Numbered from the stretch's first letter, positions 18,916-28,665 are shown. The stretch: DNA of 64,000 bases from Bernardetia sp963719525 (GCA_963719525.1 CAVRCG010000001.1:372001-436000), one strand, 5' to 3'. A program made the numbers and translations. The notes: generated by a model not told the origin, from the letters alone.

Positions 18916-20427
18916 TTATTGCGCTCGCTTTTTGTAATCATCATACGCATTATTGATTGCATTATATAGCATCTCACCTACAAGTTTTGCTCCTCTAGCA
19001 TTAAAATGTGTATAATCACTTTGCGCTAAAGACGGTTTGTTATTTACCCACGAAATCATTGAATTCTGTCCTCCCATTGCATTACGCAAATCCCAGAAGG
19101 CACAACCTGTTTTCATAGCAGCATTTTGCTGTGCCTGTCTGATTACCTCCACACTTGGATAAGACTCAAAACGAGTTCCTTTTTTTCTTGCTCTATCCGA
19201 AACACTCACTACCAAAACACACGCATCTGGATGCAACGACTTCAAATAATTATACTGACGATAAAACATTCGCTCGTAATACGCAAGACTAAAATTTCCT
19301 TCTCCACTAATATTTACTCCAAACTGAACTATAATAAGTTTTACCTGTAAAGCCTCTACTTGCTGTTTCATAAAATCACGATTGATGCGAGGAATCTCAA
19401 AACCCGAACTTCCACGAAGCGAAACATTATCCAAAGCAACACCATTATTACAATCAAAGGCAACGCCCAAGATTTCTGGATTTCCTTTGCTTCCCAAATG
19501 AATCTGTATTTTATCAAAATTAGTTTTTAAAGCAACTTTATGAACAGCTAGATTTTCATTTCTTGGAAGGTCTAATTTATCAATTACTTCATCTCCATTT
19601 AGGTTGAGTTGAAAAGCCAAAGGTGCAGAAGGCGAACGATAAACCAATTTTACGTTTTCAATAGTAGTGGCTTTTTTGTGTCCCAGTTTTGGATCTGTAA
19701 AACGAACCCAAGCGTGTTTCATTTCTGCATGCAACGAGTCATTGTGAGCAGTCGGATTTGTAAAACGGTCGTATTCTGTCAGCAGTCCTAGTTTGTTATG
19801 ACGAGGATTTTTCTTTTGGTCTATGTAAGCATATTTTGTCCAATTCGGAGAAAAACTTGTAAAAAGTGTCGCACGTACATTTCCACGCACATAAATTGGA
19901 ACAAGACCTACACCACAACCCCCAAAGCGATGTTGAAAACGTTCTCTCAAATACGAACTAATACGGTCGCCTTCAATCTGTGAATCTCCATAATGAAGAA
20001 TACGAATTAGATTAGCAGATTTTGAAAGAGATTGTAGAGAAGCAAAAAAAGCATCTAGCGCATTTGGACTTTGAGCAGGAAATTCTATCACTTGACGAGC
20101 AGCCACAACAGGTTCGTAACGTTCCTGCTGCAAAATAGTATCTTCTTGATTAGCAAATTGCAAAGAATCAGCTTCGGAATAAGCTAACGTATCTACTAAA
20201 ATAGTTTCGGCATTTTCTACCTTATTTTGAATGTCTACAATAAAATCAAGTTCTTTTTTTGTTGTATCTGGAAGTGGACTCAAATCTTCAAACGTAAAAA
20301 CATTGAGTGCAAAACTATCACTAAGAGAAACTTCACCAGGTGAAAGAGCCATTATTACAAGACAAATGCAAGTAATATAAAAAAGAAGTGTAAGAGGGCG
20401 AAAAGGTTCTACTGATTTTTCTTTCAT
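18916..20427 (-). CDS. SGNH/GDSL-family hydrolase with N-terminal membrane anchor
   Basis: A 503-residue protein from the ATG at 20427 (MKEKSVEPFRPLTLL), which leaves a single hydrophobic anchor (LLFYITCICLVIMALS); an in-frame ATG at 20505 is an alternative. The hydrolase core shows the SGNH blocks: LHYGDSQIEGDRISSYLRER (catalytic Ser), QFGVN (block III) and SDYTHFNARGAKL (catalytic Asp/His, DxxH). This type is found with cell-wall or exopolysaccharide O-acetyl esterases acting in the periplasm. No acyltransferase partner (MBOAT) is adjacent, so the substrate stays open. Residues about 45-140 are a low-complexity linker. Confidence 0.75.
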   Translation of the reverse strand: MKEKSVEPFRPLTLLFYITCICLVIMALSPGEVSLSDSFALNVFTFEDLSPLPDTTKKELDFIVDIQNKVENAETILVDTLAYSEADSLQFANQEDTILQQERYEPVVAARQVIEFPAQSPNALDAFFASLQSLSKSANLIRILHYGDSQIEGDRISSYLRERFQHRFGGCGVGLVPIYVRGNVRATLFTSFSPNWTKYAYIDQKKNPRHNKLGLLTEYDRFTNPTAHNDSLHAEMKHAWVRFTDPKLGHKKATTIENVKLVYRSPSAPLAFQLNLNGDEVIDKLDLPRNENLAVHKVALKTNFDKIQIHLGSKGNPEILGVAFDCNNGVALDNVSLRGSSGFEIPRINRDFMKQQVEALQVKLIIVQFGVNISGEGNFSLAYYERMFYRQYNYLKSLHPDACVLVVSVSDRARKKGTRFESYPSVEVIRQAQQNAAMKTGCAFWDLRNAMGGQNSMISWVNNKPSLAQSDYTHFNARGAKLVGEMLYNAINNAYDDYKKRAQ

Positions 20428-20632
20428 TGAGGTTGCTTTTATACTTAAACGTAGTTCGTTCTGTTGTACAACAAATGTAGTAATTTGATTTATTAAATTA
20501 TACAATTTTAGTTCAAAATTATCTTATATTCTCTTATTCTGGTTTCATATTTTTTTTGTATTTTTGGTAAAGTATAAATAGAGTAAGTAAAATAATATAA
20601 AAAGATAATGAGAATTTTTAAACTATATAATT

Positions 20633-21472
20633 ATGAAATTAATTAAAAAATTAAATCCATTCAATCCTATTTTTCCAGCTTTATGTTTGTTGATTGCTTT
20701 TGCTTGGGTGGGATATGATAGTTTTTTTGGGCAGAAATATACGGAAGAGGAGAAGAATTATTTTGGTTCTGCTATTAGAAGTATGGAAGCTCTTTCATAC
20801 AATTATCAAGATGATGCTGAAGAATTATTAGAAATTGATTGGTATTTCGGACGTGAATACTGCATAGAAGAAGTCTATTATGATACGCAAAAGAAAGCAA
20901 AGCAGCTTGGGTATATTAATTCCAATCTTACAGTAGAAAATTTTGATAAAGTTGATTTTACAAAAGAAATCTCTGTACGTTCTATCTTTGAATCCTACAT
21001 AAAAAAGGCTAAAAAACTAGATAGTTTTTTAGCAGAAAAATATGATAATTTTGAATTGGAAAACGGACTTTCAGATAAGCAGATTTATCTTAAATATTTT
21101 TCTTATGACAGCCTACAAAGTAAATATCATTTGGCAAGGTTTAAAGTAGAATTTGCAAGAATGTACTACGAAGATGTAGAATTATTATTGAATCAACGTA
21201 TAAAAGGAGCAGTTGAAGAACGAATAAATAATCCTGTTGCAGTTCCTTATATAGTAAACGGAACTGGAGAAATTTATTTGAATTACTGTTATAACTTTGA
21301 TATAAGCCATACAAAAATCATATCTCCAAAAAATTTAGAAACCAATTTCAATGAAAATGGTCATTTAATTATTCCTCGTTCAATAAGAAATTCAAATTCG
21401 GTTATCGAAATAAATATTAATTGTTCAACAGATACTACTTATAAATTAAAACTAATAAATTATGAGAATTAA
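20633..21472 (+). CDS. Hypothetical membrane-anchored protein (first of a coupled pair)
   Basis: Not recognised. It has 279 residues and an N-terminal hydrophobic segment (NPIFPALCLLIAFAWVGYDSFF), so it is probably anchored with the rest in the periplasm. The C-terminal 80 residues look like a beta-sandwich (YIVNGTGEIYLNYCYNFDIS). The last 11 bases overlap the next gene, implying translational coupling. Confidence 0.65.
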   Translation: MKLIKKLNPFNPIFPALCLLIAFAWVGYDSFFGQKYTEEEKNYFGSAIRSMEALSYNYQDDAEELLEIDWYFGREYCIEEVYYDTQKKAKQLGYINSNLTVENFDKVDFTKEISVRSIFESYIKKAKKLDSFLAEKYDNFELENGLSDKQIYLKYFSYDSLQSKYHLARFKVEFARMYYEDVELLLNQRIKGAVEERINNPVAVPYIVNGTGEIYLNYCYNFDISHTKIISPKNLETNFNENGHLIIPRSIRNSNSVIEININCSTDTTYKLKLINYEN

Positions 21473-22232
21473 AATTTATATTTCTCTCTTCTTATGGCTA
21501 AGTTTTCTACTATTAGTTATCTCTCATTTTATGAATACCAAAGAAAAAGAAGAGCTAAAAGCCATTGATATAACAAAAAATAGTGTGCTAAAAGCTCAAC
21601 AAAAGCATTATGACAAAGAAATAAATAAAACTGAAATTCTACTAGAAGAAACTGGAAATAATCATAGAGATAGGAAAGTACAAGATACAGTTCTAATAGG
21701 TAGGACTATAATAGATTCTTTGTTTGAAAATGGAGAAATTAAAGCCGAAATTATAATGCCTTTTTTAAGCAAGTATTATTACAATCACGAAGGCGCACAT
21801 AGTGAAGAAGAAGAAATAAGACATTTATTAGAAGGATATAAAGGCGATAATGAAGTGATAAAAAGTATAGATAATTTTTCTCGCTATCAATATGCTTACG
21901 ATAGATTATTTGACCATCATAATAAGTTTTGGGATGGTAGGGGTTGTGGCTTTGATAGGGTTTCTATAGCAAAATCCAGCGATTCAACATTAGCATTTGC
22001 TATTACAGCACTTCCTAACTATATAGAGTTGCCAGAAAAAACCATTCAATTTATCAATCAAGAAGATAATAAAGAAAAAGATTGGAAACTACAGTATGAC
22101 AAAAATTCCACACAACCAATCATTTTTCAAATTAATACCTACACAAAAACAGATACCACAAGAAAACGCTATCAAATCAAACCTCAAAAAGGAAAGCAAT
22201 TAAAGACTTTTGATTATGAAGAGATAGAATAA
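21462..22232 (+). CDS. Hypothetical membrane-anchored protein (second of a coupled pair)
   Basis: Not recognised. It has 256 residues and an N-terminal hydrophobic segment (IYISLFLWLSFLLLVISHF). The middle is acidic and helical, then comes RGCGFDRVSIAKSSDSTLAF and a probable beta-rich C-terminus. Its ATG lies inside the end of the preceding gene (ATGAGAATTAA overlap). The architecture (anchor, helical middle, beta-rich end) resembles that of its partner, so the two may form one complex or stem from an old duplication (inference). Confidence 0.65.
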   Translation: MRIKIYISLFLWLSFLLLVISHFMNTKEKEELKAIDITKNSVLKAQQKHYDKEINKTEILLEETGNNHRDRKVQDTVLIGRTIIDSLFENGEIKAEIIMPFLSKYYYNHEGAHSEEEEIRHLLEGYKGDNEVIKSIDNFSRYQYAYDRLFDHHNKFWDGRGCGFDRVSIAKSSDSTLAFAITALPNYIELPEKTIQFINQEDNKEKDWKLQYDKNSTQPIIFQINTYTKTDTTRKRYQIKPQKGKQLKTFDYEEIE

Positions 22233-22234
22233 TT

Positions 22235-24266
22235 TTATTCAGCCTTCACTTTCTCCTCTCTCAAATTCTGTAATTCTTGCCATTCATCACGCAGTCGTGC
22301 AGCTTCCATAAAGTTGAGTTCTTTTGCTGCCGTTTCCATTTTTCGCTTCGTTTGGTCAATTACTTTCGAAAAGATCTTTTACATTCATCGCCTTTATGAC
22401 TGGGTCAATAGAAATTGTCATCTTAGATTCTTCATAAAATTCTTTTGGCAACGACTTAGCATCAGCCACCGAAGTTTGTTGCATAATGGCTTCTTTTGAC
22501 TTAAATACAGTTGTTGGCGTAATTCCATTTGCTTCGTTGTATTCTTGCTGGATTTTTCGACGACGGTTTGTTTCATCAATCGAAAGGCGCATCGAAGGCG
22601 TAATTTTGTCAGCATACATAACTACATGACCGTTCGAATTACGTGCAGCACGTCCGATAGTTTGGATAAGCGAACGTTCATTTCTCAAAAATCCTTCTTT
22701 ATCTGCATCTAAAATAGCGACTAACGAAACCTCTGGTAAATCCAATCCTTCACGAAGCATATTTACACCAATCAGAATATCAATTACTCCCAAACGAAGC
22801 TCACGAATAATTTCTATTCTATCCAAAATCTTTACATCAGAGTGAATATAACGCACTTTCATTTGTAATTTCTCAAAATATCTACTCAACTCTTCTGCCA
22901 TTCTTTTGGTAATGGTCGTAATCAAGGCACGTTCTCCATTAGCAATCGTTTTGTCTATTTCATTCAAAAGATCGTCGATTTGTGTACGAGTAGGACGAAC
23001 TTCAATAAGTGGGTCGAGAAGTCCAGTAGGTCGAATAATCTGCTCTACAATTACGCCTTCACTTTTCTGTAATTCGTAATCAGCAGGAGTAGCCGTTACA
23101 AAAACAGCTTGGTCAATCATTGATTCAAACTCATTAAATGTAAGTGGACGATTATCCAAAGCAGCAGGCAAACGAAAACCGTGATCAACAAGCGAAATCT
23201 TACGAGAACGGTCGCCTCCCCACATCGCACGTACCTGTGGAACAGTTACATGGCTCTCATCAATTATCATCAAAAAATCTTTAGGGAAATAATCCAACAA
23301 ACAAAACGAACGTTCGCCAGCCTTTCAATTATCAAAATAACGAGAATAATTCTCAATTCCAGAACAATACCCCAACTCTTTCATCATCTCCAAATCCGAT
23401 TCGGTGCGCTCTTTTATGCGTGCAGCTTCTTCAAAACGCCCATCATTTTCATAGAAACGAACTCGGTCTTCTAAGTCAAATTCTATTTGTTCCATTGCTC
23501 TGGTTATCGTGTCTTTGCTCGTTACAAAAAGACTTGCAGCAAACAGAAGCATATAGGTTTCATCATTTATTTTCTTTCCAGAAACTGGGTCTATGCGTTG
23601 TATGGCTTCAATTTCATCTCCCCAAAAATAAATTCTGTACGCAATATCAGCATACGCAGGATAAATATCTACGGTATCTCCTTTTACTCTAAATGTTCCT
23701 CGTGTAAACTCTTCTTCACTTCAACTATACATAACGGCTACCAAATCCAACAAAAAAGCATTGAGAGAAATCTGATCGCCTGTACTTATTTTTACACTAT
23801 TCTCTACAAATTCATTCGGATTTCCCAAACCATAAATACAGGAAACAGAAGCAATTACGATTACATCTTTTCTACCAGAAAGTAAAGATGCCGTTGTAGA
23901 AAGTCGTAGCTTTTCAATATCCTGATTAATAGCTAAATCTTTTTCAATGTAGGTATCTGATGCCGAAATATAGGCTTCTGGCTGGTAATAATCATAATAC
24001 GAAATAAAATATTCAACGGCATTATCAGGGAAAAACTGTTTGAATTCTCCATACAATTGTGCTGCTAATGTTTTGTTATGACTAATAATGAGTGTAGGAC
24101 GACCTAATTTTTCAATGACATTTGCCATTGTAAAAGTCTTTCCAGAACCTGTTACACCCAAAAGTACCTGAAAATCTTCACCTTCTTTGATGCCTTTTAT
24201 CAAAGCGGCAATCGCTTTTGGCTGGTCGCCTGTTGGTTTGTAGGGAGAATCTATACGGAAATTCAT
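22235..24266 (-). pseudogene. uvrB: Excinuclease ABC subunit B, broken by two in-frame TGAs and one +1 shift
   Basis: All parts of a ~676-residue UvrB are present in order: Walker A GVTGSGKTFTMA, the YYDYYQPEAYI beta-hairpin, IIDESHVTVPQVRAM, LREGLDLPEVSL, IGRAARNSNG, and the C-terminal UVR coiled coil (ETAAKELNFMEAARLRDE). UvrB is the damage-verifying helicase of nucleotide excision repair. TGA codons interrupt at 23721-23723 (MYS*SEEEFTRG) and 23325-23327 (YFDN*KAGERSF), where Arg is expected at least at the second. A one-base insertion near 22365-22370 moves the UVR domain into another frame. Three lesions in a conserved single-copy gene suggest sequence error more than decay. Confidence 0.9.
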
Positions 24267-24269
24267 ATA

Positions 24270-24317
24270 TCAGTTACCAGTTTTTTCAGTTACCAGTAAA
24301 ATAGTTACCAGTAATCA
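24270..24317. repeat. CAGTTACCAGT repeat cluster
   Basis: Three copies of (CA)GTTACCAGT in under 50 bases just upstream of uvrB; the same family as at 3524-3664 and 28666-28700 (opposite orientation). Confidence 0.65.
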
Positions 24318-24421
24318 GTAGAGTATCATGTTTTAATCTAAGCAAAGATAACTAACTATAAGGAAAATGTTTTTTGAAATTTGAGAATTAATATTCATAA
24401 CTCAAGAGCAATTTAAAATTA

Positions 24422-24711
24422 CTATACATCTATATTATCCTTCATTTCTTTCAAAAAATTATCTAATTCTATATTGTTCTCAAATTGTAATACTCCCATA
24501 ATTCCTACTTGATTCAAATATCTTCTTATATCTTTTTTTCCTTTTCCTCCTGCTTCAGTACCCAATTTATCTCTATTAATAACGTAAGACGTATTTCTTC
24601 TCCTTCTTGTCTTCTAAATGCCTTCCATAATTTATCATTTGTAGGATATAAATATCTTAAAGCTGGAATATTATAGCATTCAAAAAAATAAGTTAATACT
24701 TTCAACTTCAT
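24422..24711 (-). pseudogene. Small unknown gene, probably frameshifted
   Basis: Two overlapping frames read like one protein of about 96 residues. The first starts MKLKVLTYFFECYNIPALRY and reads to about RRQEGEE; a second frame continues as SYVINRDKLGTEAGGKGK, then RRYLNQVGIMGVLQFENN, ending at a stop at 24422-24424. The switch lies near 24590-24610. The second half has balanced, protein-like composition, which favours a real gene over chance. I do not recognise the family. Confidence 0.4.
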
Positions 24712-24738
24712 GATATATTTTCTTAAAGTAAATTAATA

Positions 24739-24968
24739 CTAATTACTGATGTTACACAACATCAAAGTTTAGGGAAGTTTAGACCAAACCCACGAATTTA
24801 TTCGTGGGAAAGTAACCACTACTTTTTACATGAATCTACTTTTCCGTTTTATTAAAATTACTCCTTTTATTTTAGAATAGAGTAGAAACAAAAAAACGAA
24901 GAAGGTGGTGGTAGCTTCCACGAATAAATTCGTGGGTTTCATGTTAATTGCGTAACATCAGTAATTAG
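24739..24968. mobile_element. MITE-like element, 230 bp, with perfect 17-bp terminal inverted repeats
   Basis: CTAATTACTGATGTTAC (24739-24755) and its exact complement GTAACATCAGTAATTAG (24952-24968) bound the element. Inside each end is a copy of the palindrome CCCACGAATTTATTCGTGGG (24787-24807, and about 24918-24937 in the opposite sense). There is no open reading frame, so it would need a transposase in trans. Target-site duplication is not evident. It lies 138 bases upstream of the DUF262 gene. Confidence 0.65.
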
Positions 24969-25106
24969 AGTAAGAGTCAGTAAATTTCTTTTTTTGTTTC
25001 TGCGAAACAATGGCTTTAGAATTTCTGAATTAATCTTCTCTGTTCGTAAATTAATGTTTATATTTGAAAACGAGAAAATTAGCGAATTAAATTAAAAAAA
25101 TTAAAT

Positions 25107-26213
25107 ATGGTACTGTCAAAGGACAATCTTAAAAAAGAAATAGAAGATAGAAAAAAGGAATATAAAACAGATAGTTATTCAATGTCTATTGGAGAATTAA
25201 CTAATTTATATAGAGATGAAGAAATAGTCATAAATCCCGATTTTCAGCGTTTTTTTAGATGGGATATATTTCAGAAAACAAGTCTAATTGAATCTATATT
25301 ATTAGGAATTCCTATCCCTCCGATTTTTGTTTATCAAACAGAAGAAGGAAACTGGGAATTAGTAGATGGTTTACAACGAGTTTCTACTTTGCTAGAGTTT
25401 ATGGGAATATTGCGTAAAGGAGAAGAAGGCAAACTTTATTCTCCCTCAATACTGATTGCTACCGAACAATTACAAAATTTAGAAGGTGTTACTTGGAAAT
25501 CTTTATCGCAAGAAATAAGGTTAGAGATAAAGAGAGCTAGAATTACTGTTGAAATAATAAAGAAAGAATCAGATAAGGATGCAAAATTTGAGGTATTTCA
25601 AAGATTAAACGCTAATGGTTCACGCCTTTCTGAGCAGGAAATAAGAAATAGTCTTTTAGTAATGTTAAATAGAGAACTGTTTGTTTGGGTAAAAGAATTA
25701 GCTGAAAATATGGATTTTCAATCTTGTATTTCTATTCCAGAAAGATTAGAACAGGAGCAGTATTATATGGAGTTGGTTTTACGCTATTTAGTTCTCTTAC
25801 ACTTCGAAACAAATCCTAAAGAGTTAAATTCTATTAATGAATTTATTACTCAAAAAATAAAATTAATTGCTAAAAATCAGTCTTCTACCTTTGACTTTAA
25901 GAAAGATAAGGAGCGTTTTGAAAAAACTTTTAGAGAATTAAGAACATTTGGTAAAAATGCTTTTAAACGATATGATGAAAGTAAAGGCAAATATGTAGGA
26001 GGTTTTTTGGAATCTGTATATGACCCTATTGTAGTAGGTATAGCTTACAATATTCATGATTATAATACAGAAGAAGATAAGAAAGTACTAAAAGAGAAGG
26101 TTAAAAATATATGGAAAGAAGATGTATTTCTAGCGAATAGGAAACCTGATACATCTGCTAGTTCAAGGCTTCCAAAATTAATTCCTTTTGCAAAAAAGTA
26201 TTTTAAAAAATAA
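25107..26213 (+). CDS. DUF262 (ParB/Srx-fold, GmrS-like) protein of a putative defence pair
   Basis: A 368-residue protein. The N-terminal DUF262 domain is clear: MSIGELTNLYRDEE, INPDFQRFFRWD (about 42-53), ILLGIPIPPIFVY and VDGLQRVSTLLEF (about 86-98), the last being the DGQQR-type motif of the ParB-like NTP-binding fold. The C-terminal half is helical and lacks the DUF1524 HNH nuclease found in GmrSD fusions, so any nuclease activity must come from the partner. The next gene begins 11 bases downstream. DUF262 proteins occur in modification-dependent restriction and abortive systems; the role here is inferred. Confidence 0.85.
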   Translation: MVLSKDNLKKEIEDRKKEYKTDSYSMSIGELTNLYRDEEIVINPDFQRFFRWDIFQKTSLIESILLGIPIPPIFVYQTEEGNWELVDGLQRVSTLLEFMGILRKGEEGKLYSPSILIATEQLQNLEGVTWKSLSQEIRLEIKRARITVEIIKKESDKDAKFEVFQRLNANGSRLSEQEIRNSLLVMLNRELFVWVKELAENMDFQSCISIPERLEQEQYYMELVLRYLVLLHFETNPKELNSINEFITQKIKLIAKNQSSTFDFKKDKERFEKTFRELRTFGKNAFKRYDESKGKYVGGFLESVYDPIVVGIAYNIHDYNTEEDKKVLKEKVKNIWKEDVFLANRKPDTSASSRLPKLIPFAKKYFKK

Positions 26214-26224
26214 AATTCTATAGA

Positions 26225-26902
26225 ATGGCGAAGGACAACAGAACACTTGAAATGCTTAGTGATAATTTAGATAATGAACTCGGTTGGCGAAGGCAAGAAC
26301 TGCTTGTACTCAAAAATAAGATTCCATCAAAAAATAATACAGAACAAACTGCTTTACTCCGTGCTAATTATGCAATGTTATATGCACATTGGGAAGGGTT
26401 TATAAAGTCTATTTCAGAGAATTACCTCAACTACGTTTCATTGAGAAAACTAAATGTAGTAGAATTAAAAGCTTGTTTCATTGCTAGAATAATTCGGTCT
26501 AAAGGAAATAATGAAAAAAGGATTTATCAAGAAATTACTAAAATAGAATTTATTCTAAGTCAGTTGAATAATAGAGTGCATTTGTCGGATAATAAAGTAA
26601 GTACAAAATCTAATTTAACGTTTACAGTATTTGAAGATATTCTGACAGAATTAGGATTGAATGTTGAAGATTTAGAACCAGTTATAGATTATAAAAATGA
26701 AAGTAATGATATTAATATGAAAAAAATCCGAACAGAAATTGATAATTTAGTAGTAATAAGAAATGATGTTGCACATGGAAAAAAACTTGTTGAAATGACA
26801 TACGATGATTTTATTGGTAAATGGGAAATTGTTATTCTGTTTATGCAAAACATTAAAGAAAAGCTTTATCAAGCTGCTGCACAAGAGAAATATAAAAACT
26901 AA
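26225..26902 (+). CDS. MAE_28990-like HEPN-domain protein (putative RNase of the DUF262 pair)
   Basis: A 225-residue protein, all-alpha in prediction by eye. The helix LRANYAMLYAHWEGFIKSIS is typical of the MAE_28990/MAE_18760 HEPN family, and VVIRNDVAHGKKL (Arg179-x4-His184) is the HEPN catalytic Rx4-6H motif that makes these domains metal-independent RNases. It forms a tight operon with the DUF262 gene upstream. HEPN RNases act as toxins or effectors in toxin-antitoxin, restriction and CRISPR systems, so the pair is read as a two-gene defence or abortive-infection unit (inference). Confidence 0.8.
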   Translation: MAKDNRTLEMLSDNLDNELGWRRQELLVLKNKIPSKNNTEQTALLRANYAMLYAHWEGFIKSISENYLNYVSLRKLNVVELKACFIARIIRSKGNNEKRIYQEITKIEFILSQLNNRVHLSDNKVSTKSNLTFTVFEDILTELGLNVEDLEPVIDYKNESNDINMKKIRTEIDNLVVIRNDVAHGKKLVEMTYDDFIGKWEIVILFMQNIKEKLYQAAAQEKYKN

Positions 26903-26969
26903 GAAAACCTACCTCAATTCCTTATTTCCAAAATATTCAATAGCATCAAAAAAAGAGCATTTACTTTCT

Positions 26970-27548
26970 CTAACTCAAAAGTAATCCTAAATCAATCTCA
27001 AAACCTTTCAAAATAGGTTCTCCAGAAATAAACTGATTGAAGCCTTTTATGATTTCTGTTGGCTGTCCAGCTTTATAAATATGAACTTCTTGATTTTTAG
27101 GATTAATAAGCCACGCCAACGGAACTCCATTAGTAAGCCAAATATCCATTTTTTCTTGTAATTCTTTCATTGTATCCCACTTTGAACGTAATTCAATTAC
27201 AAAATCTGGACACACTTTTCCAAACTTCTCTTTTTCTTGTTCTGATAATTTGTTCCATTTTTCATTGAATACAAAAGCCACATCGGCAGCACGCACCGAA
27301 CCGTCAGGCAAAGTAAAAGCTCCGTTTGAGTCAAAAACTTGTCCCAATTTTGATATTTCATTCCAAATTTCCACTCGTGCCAAAAGCTTACTATTTAGTC
27401 TGCTTGTATTTAATCCAGTAGGTGACATAAGTATAATATTTCCGTATTTATCTTTTTCTAGACGCAGTTCAGGGTTGTTGGCACAAAGAGTAAAAAATTC
27501 TTCATCACTAAATCGTAATGGTTCAGTAAGTTTGATATTAAATTTCAT
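26970..27548 (-). CDS. Uma2 (DUF820) family nuclease-like protein
   Basis: A 192-residue protein with the Uma2 PD-(D/E)xK fold: RAADVAFVFNEKW (catalytic Asp region), PDFVIELRSKWD (E-x-R/K block), MDIWLTNGVPLAWLINPKN and a short beta-rich end. The family is very abundant in cyanobacteria and some Bacteroidota and is thought to be nuclease-derived, without an established role. It converges on the HEPN gene with a 67-base gap, so a shared defence neighbourhood is possible, although the strands differ. Confidence 0.85.
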   Translation of the reverse strand: MKFNIKLTEPLRFSDEEFFTLCANNPELRLEKDKYGNIILMSPTGLNTSRLNSKLLARVEIWNEISKLGQVFDSNGAFTLPDGSVRAADVAFVFNEKWNKLSEQEKEKFGKVCPDFVIELRSKWDTMKELQEKMDIWLTNGVPLAWLINPKNQEVHIYKAGQPTEIIKGFNQFISGEPILKGFEIDLGLLLS

Positions 27549-27642
27549 TTTGAATTATTTTGAATTTGTTTGTACAAGATAATGATTTTTTCAGAATAAA
27601 AACTTGCTATTCCACTACCTTCATTAATACTTGAAAGCTATA

Positions 27643-28584
27643 CTACCTCAATTCTTCGTTTCCAAAATACTCAATAGAAGCCACCAAAATAGCACCGATA
27701 GGCATAAGACCAAGAGCCATAAAAAAGTGAGTATCTAGTTCAGGAATATATCTCATCGTTTCCAAAACCTTTACCTTTCCGTGTATCATTTCACTTCTCA
27801 CTACTTGCTTCCAAGGATAAATAATAGAAAGCGAACCCAAAACGAAACCTGTCAGGATAGCTAAAAGAGAATTTTCATAATTATCAAAAAGCCAAGACAA
27901 AACTTTTGCAAACGTAAGAATACCTACAACTGCACCAACAGCAAAAGGAACAATTATCCAAAGACCTGCAATTATTCCAACACTATCAAACTTAACAAGA
28001 GCAGAAGGAAAATCACTCAAAGCACCAATCAAAAGTCCGTAATTACCTAAAAGTAATAAAACAAAAGAACCCGAAACGCCAGGCAAAATCATACTACAAA
28101 TAGCAATAAAACCACAAAAGAAAAGATAAAAAGGATTCGAACTTCCTTCTATTGTTCCACTAAAAGAAATTCCGACAGCTACTGTTGCACCAATCAAAAA
28201 CCAAATAATAGTAGAAATTTTCCATTCTTTAATGCGCCTTCCCACTACCCAAACGGTAGCTATGATAAGTCCGAAGAAAAACGACATAGTCAGAACTTCA
28301 TAAGTTTCCAACAAATATTTAAATAGTTTTGCAAACGTAATAAAACTTGTTGCTATTCCTGCAAAAAGTGCCAACAAGAAGAACAAATCAGTTTTCTCTG
28401 CAAATTCTTTAAACTTTCCCTTGAAAAATAGTTTCATAGTAGGAATAGAAAAACTCCCAATCGCTTCTAAAAGTCGTTCATAAATTCCCATTAAAAAAGC
28501 AATCGTTCCACCAGAAACACCTGGAACTACATCGGCAGCACCCATTGCCATTCCTTTTAGATAAATCAGTATTAATTTTTGCAT
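27643..28584 (-). CDS. DUF368 polyprenyl-phosphate transporter family protein
   Basis: A 313-residue, multi-spanning inner-membrane protein with the DUF368 signature MAMGAADVVPGVSGGTIAFL near the N-terminus and the repeated half-motif SMILPGVSGSFVLLLLGNYG in the middle. Members recycle undecaprenyl-phosphate across the membrane for cell-wall and polysaccharide synthesis. The neighbour upstream encodes an EnvC-like factor, also tied to cell-wall biology, on the same strand about 100 bases away. Confidence 0.88.
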   Translation of the reverse strand: MQKLILIYLKGMAMGAADVVPGVSGGTIAFLMGIYERLLEAIGSFSIPTMKLFFKGKFKEFAEKTDLFFLLALFAGIATSFITFAKLFKYLLETYEVLTMSFFFGLIIATVWVVGRRIKEWKISTIIWFLIGATVAVGISFSGTIEGSSNPFYLFFCGFIAICSMILPGVSGSFVLLLLGNYGLLIGALSDFPSALVKFDSVGIIAGLWIIVPFAVGAVVGILTFAKVLSWLFDNYENSLLAILTGFVLGSLSIIYPWKQVVRSEMIHGKVKVLETMRYIPELDTHFFMALGLMPIGAILVASIEYFGNEELR

Positions 28585-28665
28585 AAAAAGTCAAAATTCA
28601 GAGTTATGAAATATTTATTTAGTAATGTTGATTAAAAAAAACAAAGTCAGAGATAATTTTCATTC

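Noticed and set aside
16258..23723. In-frame TGA codons in ung and uvrB as selenocysteine or a recoded genetic code
   Set aside because: TGA clearly ends other genes here (lipid kinase, R-M enzyme, transposase), the positions correspond to Arg/Gln-like residues and not Cys or Trp, and no SECIS-like element or sel genes were seen.
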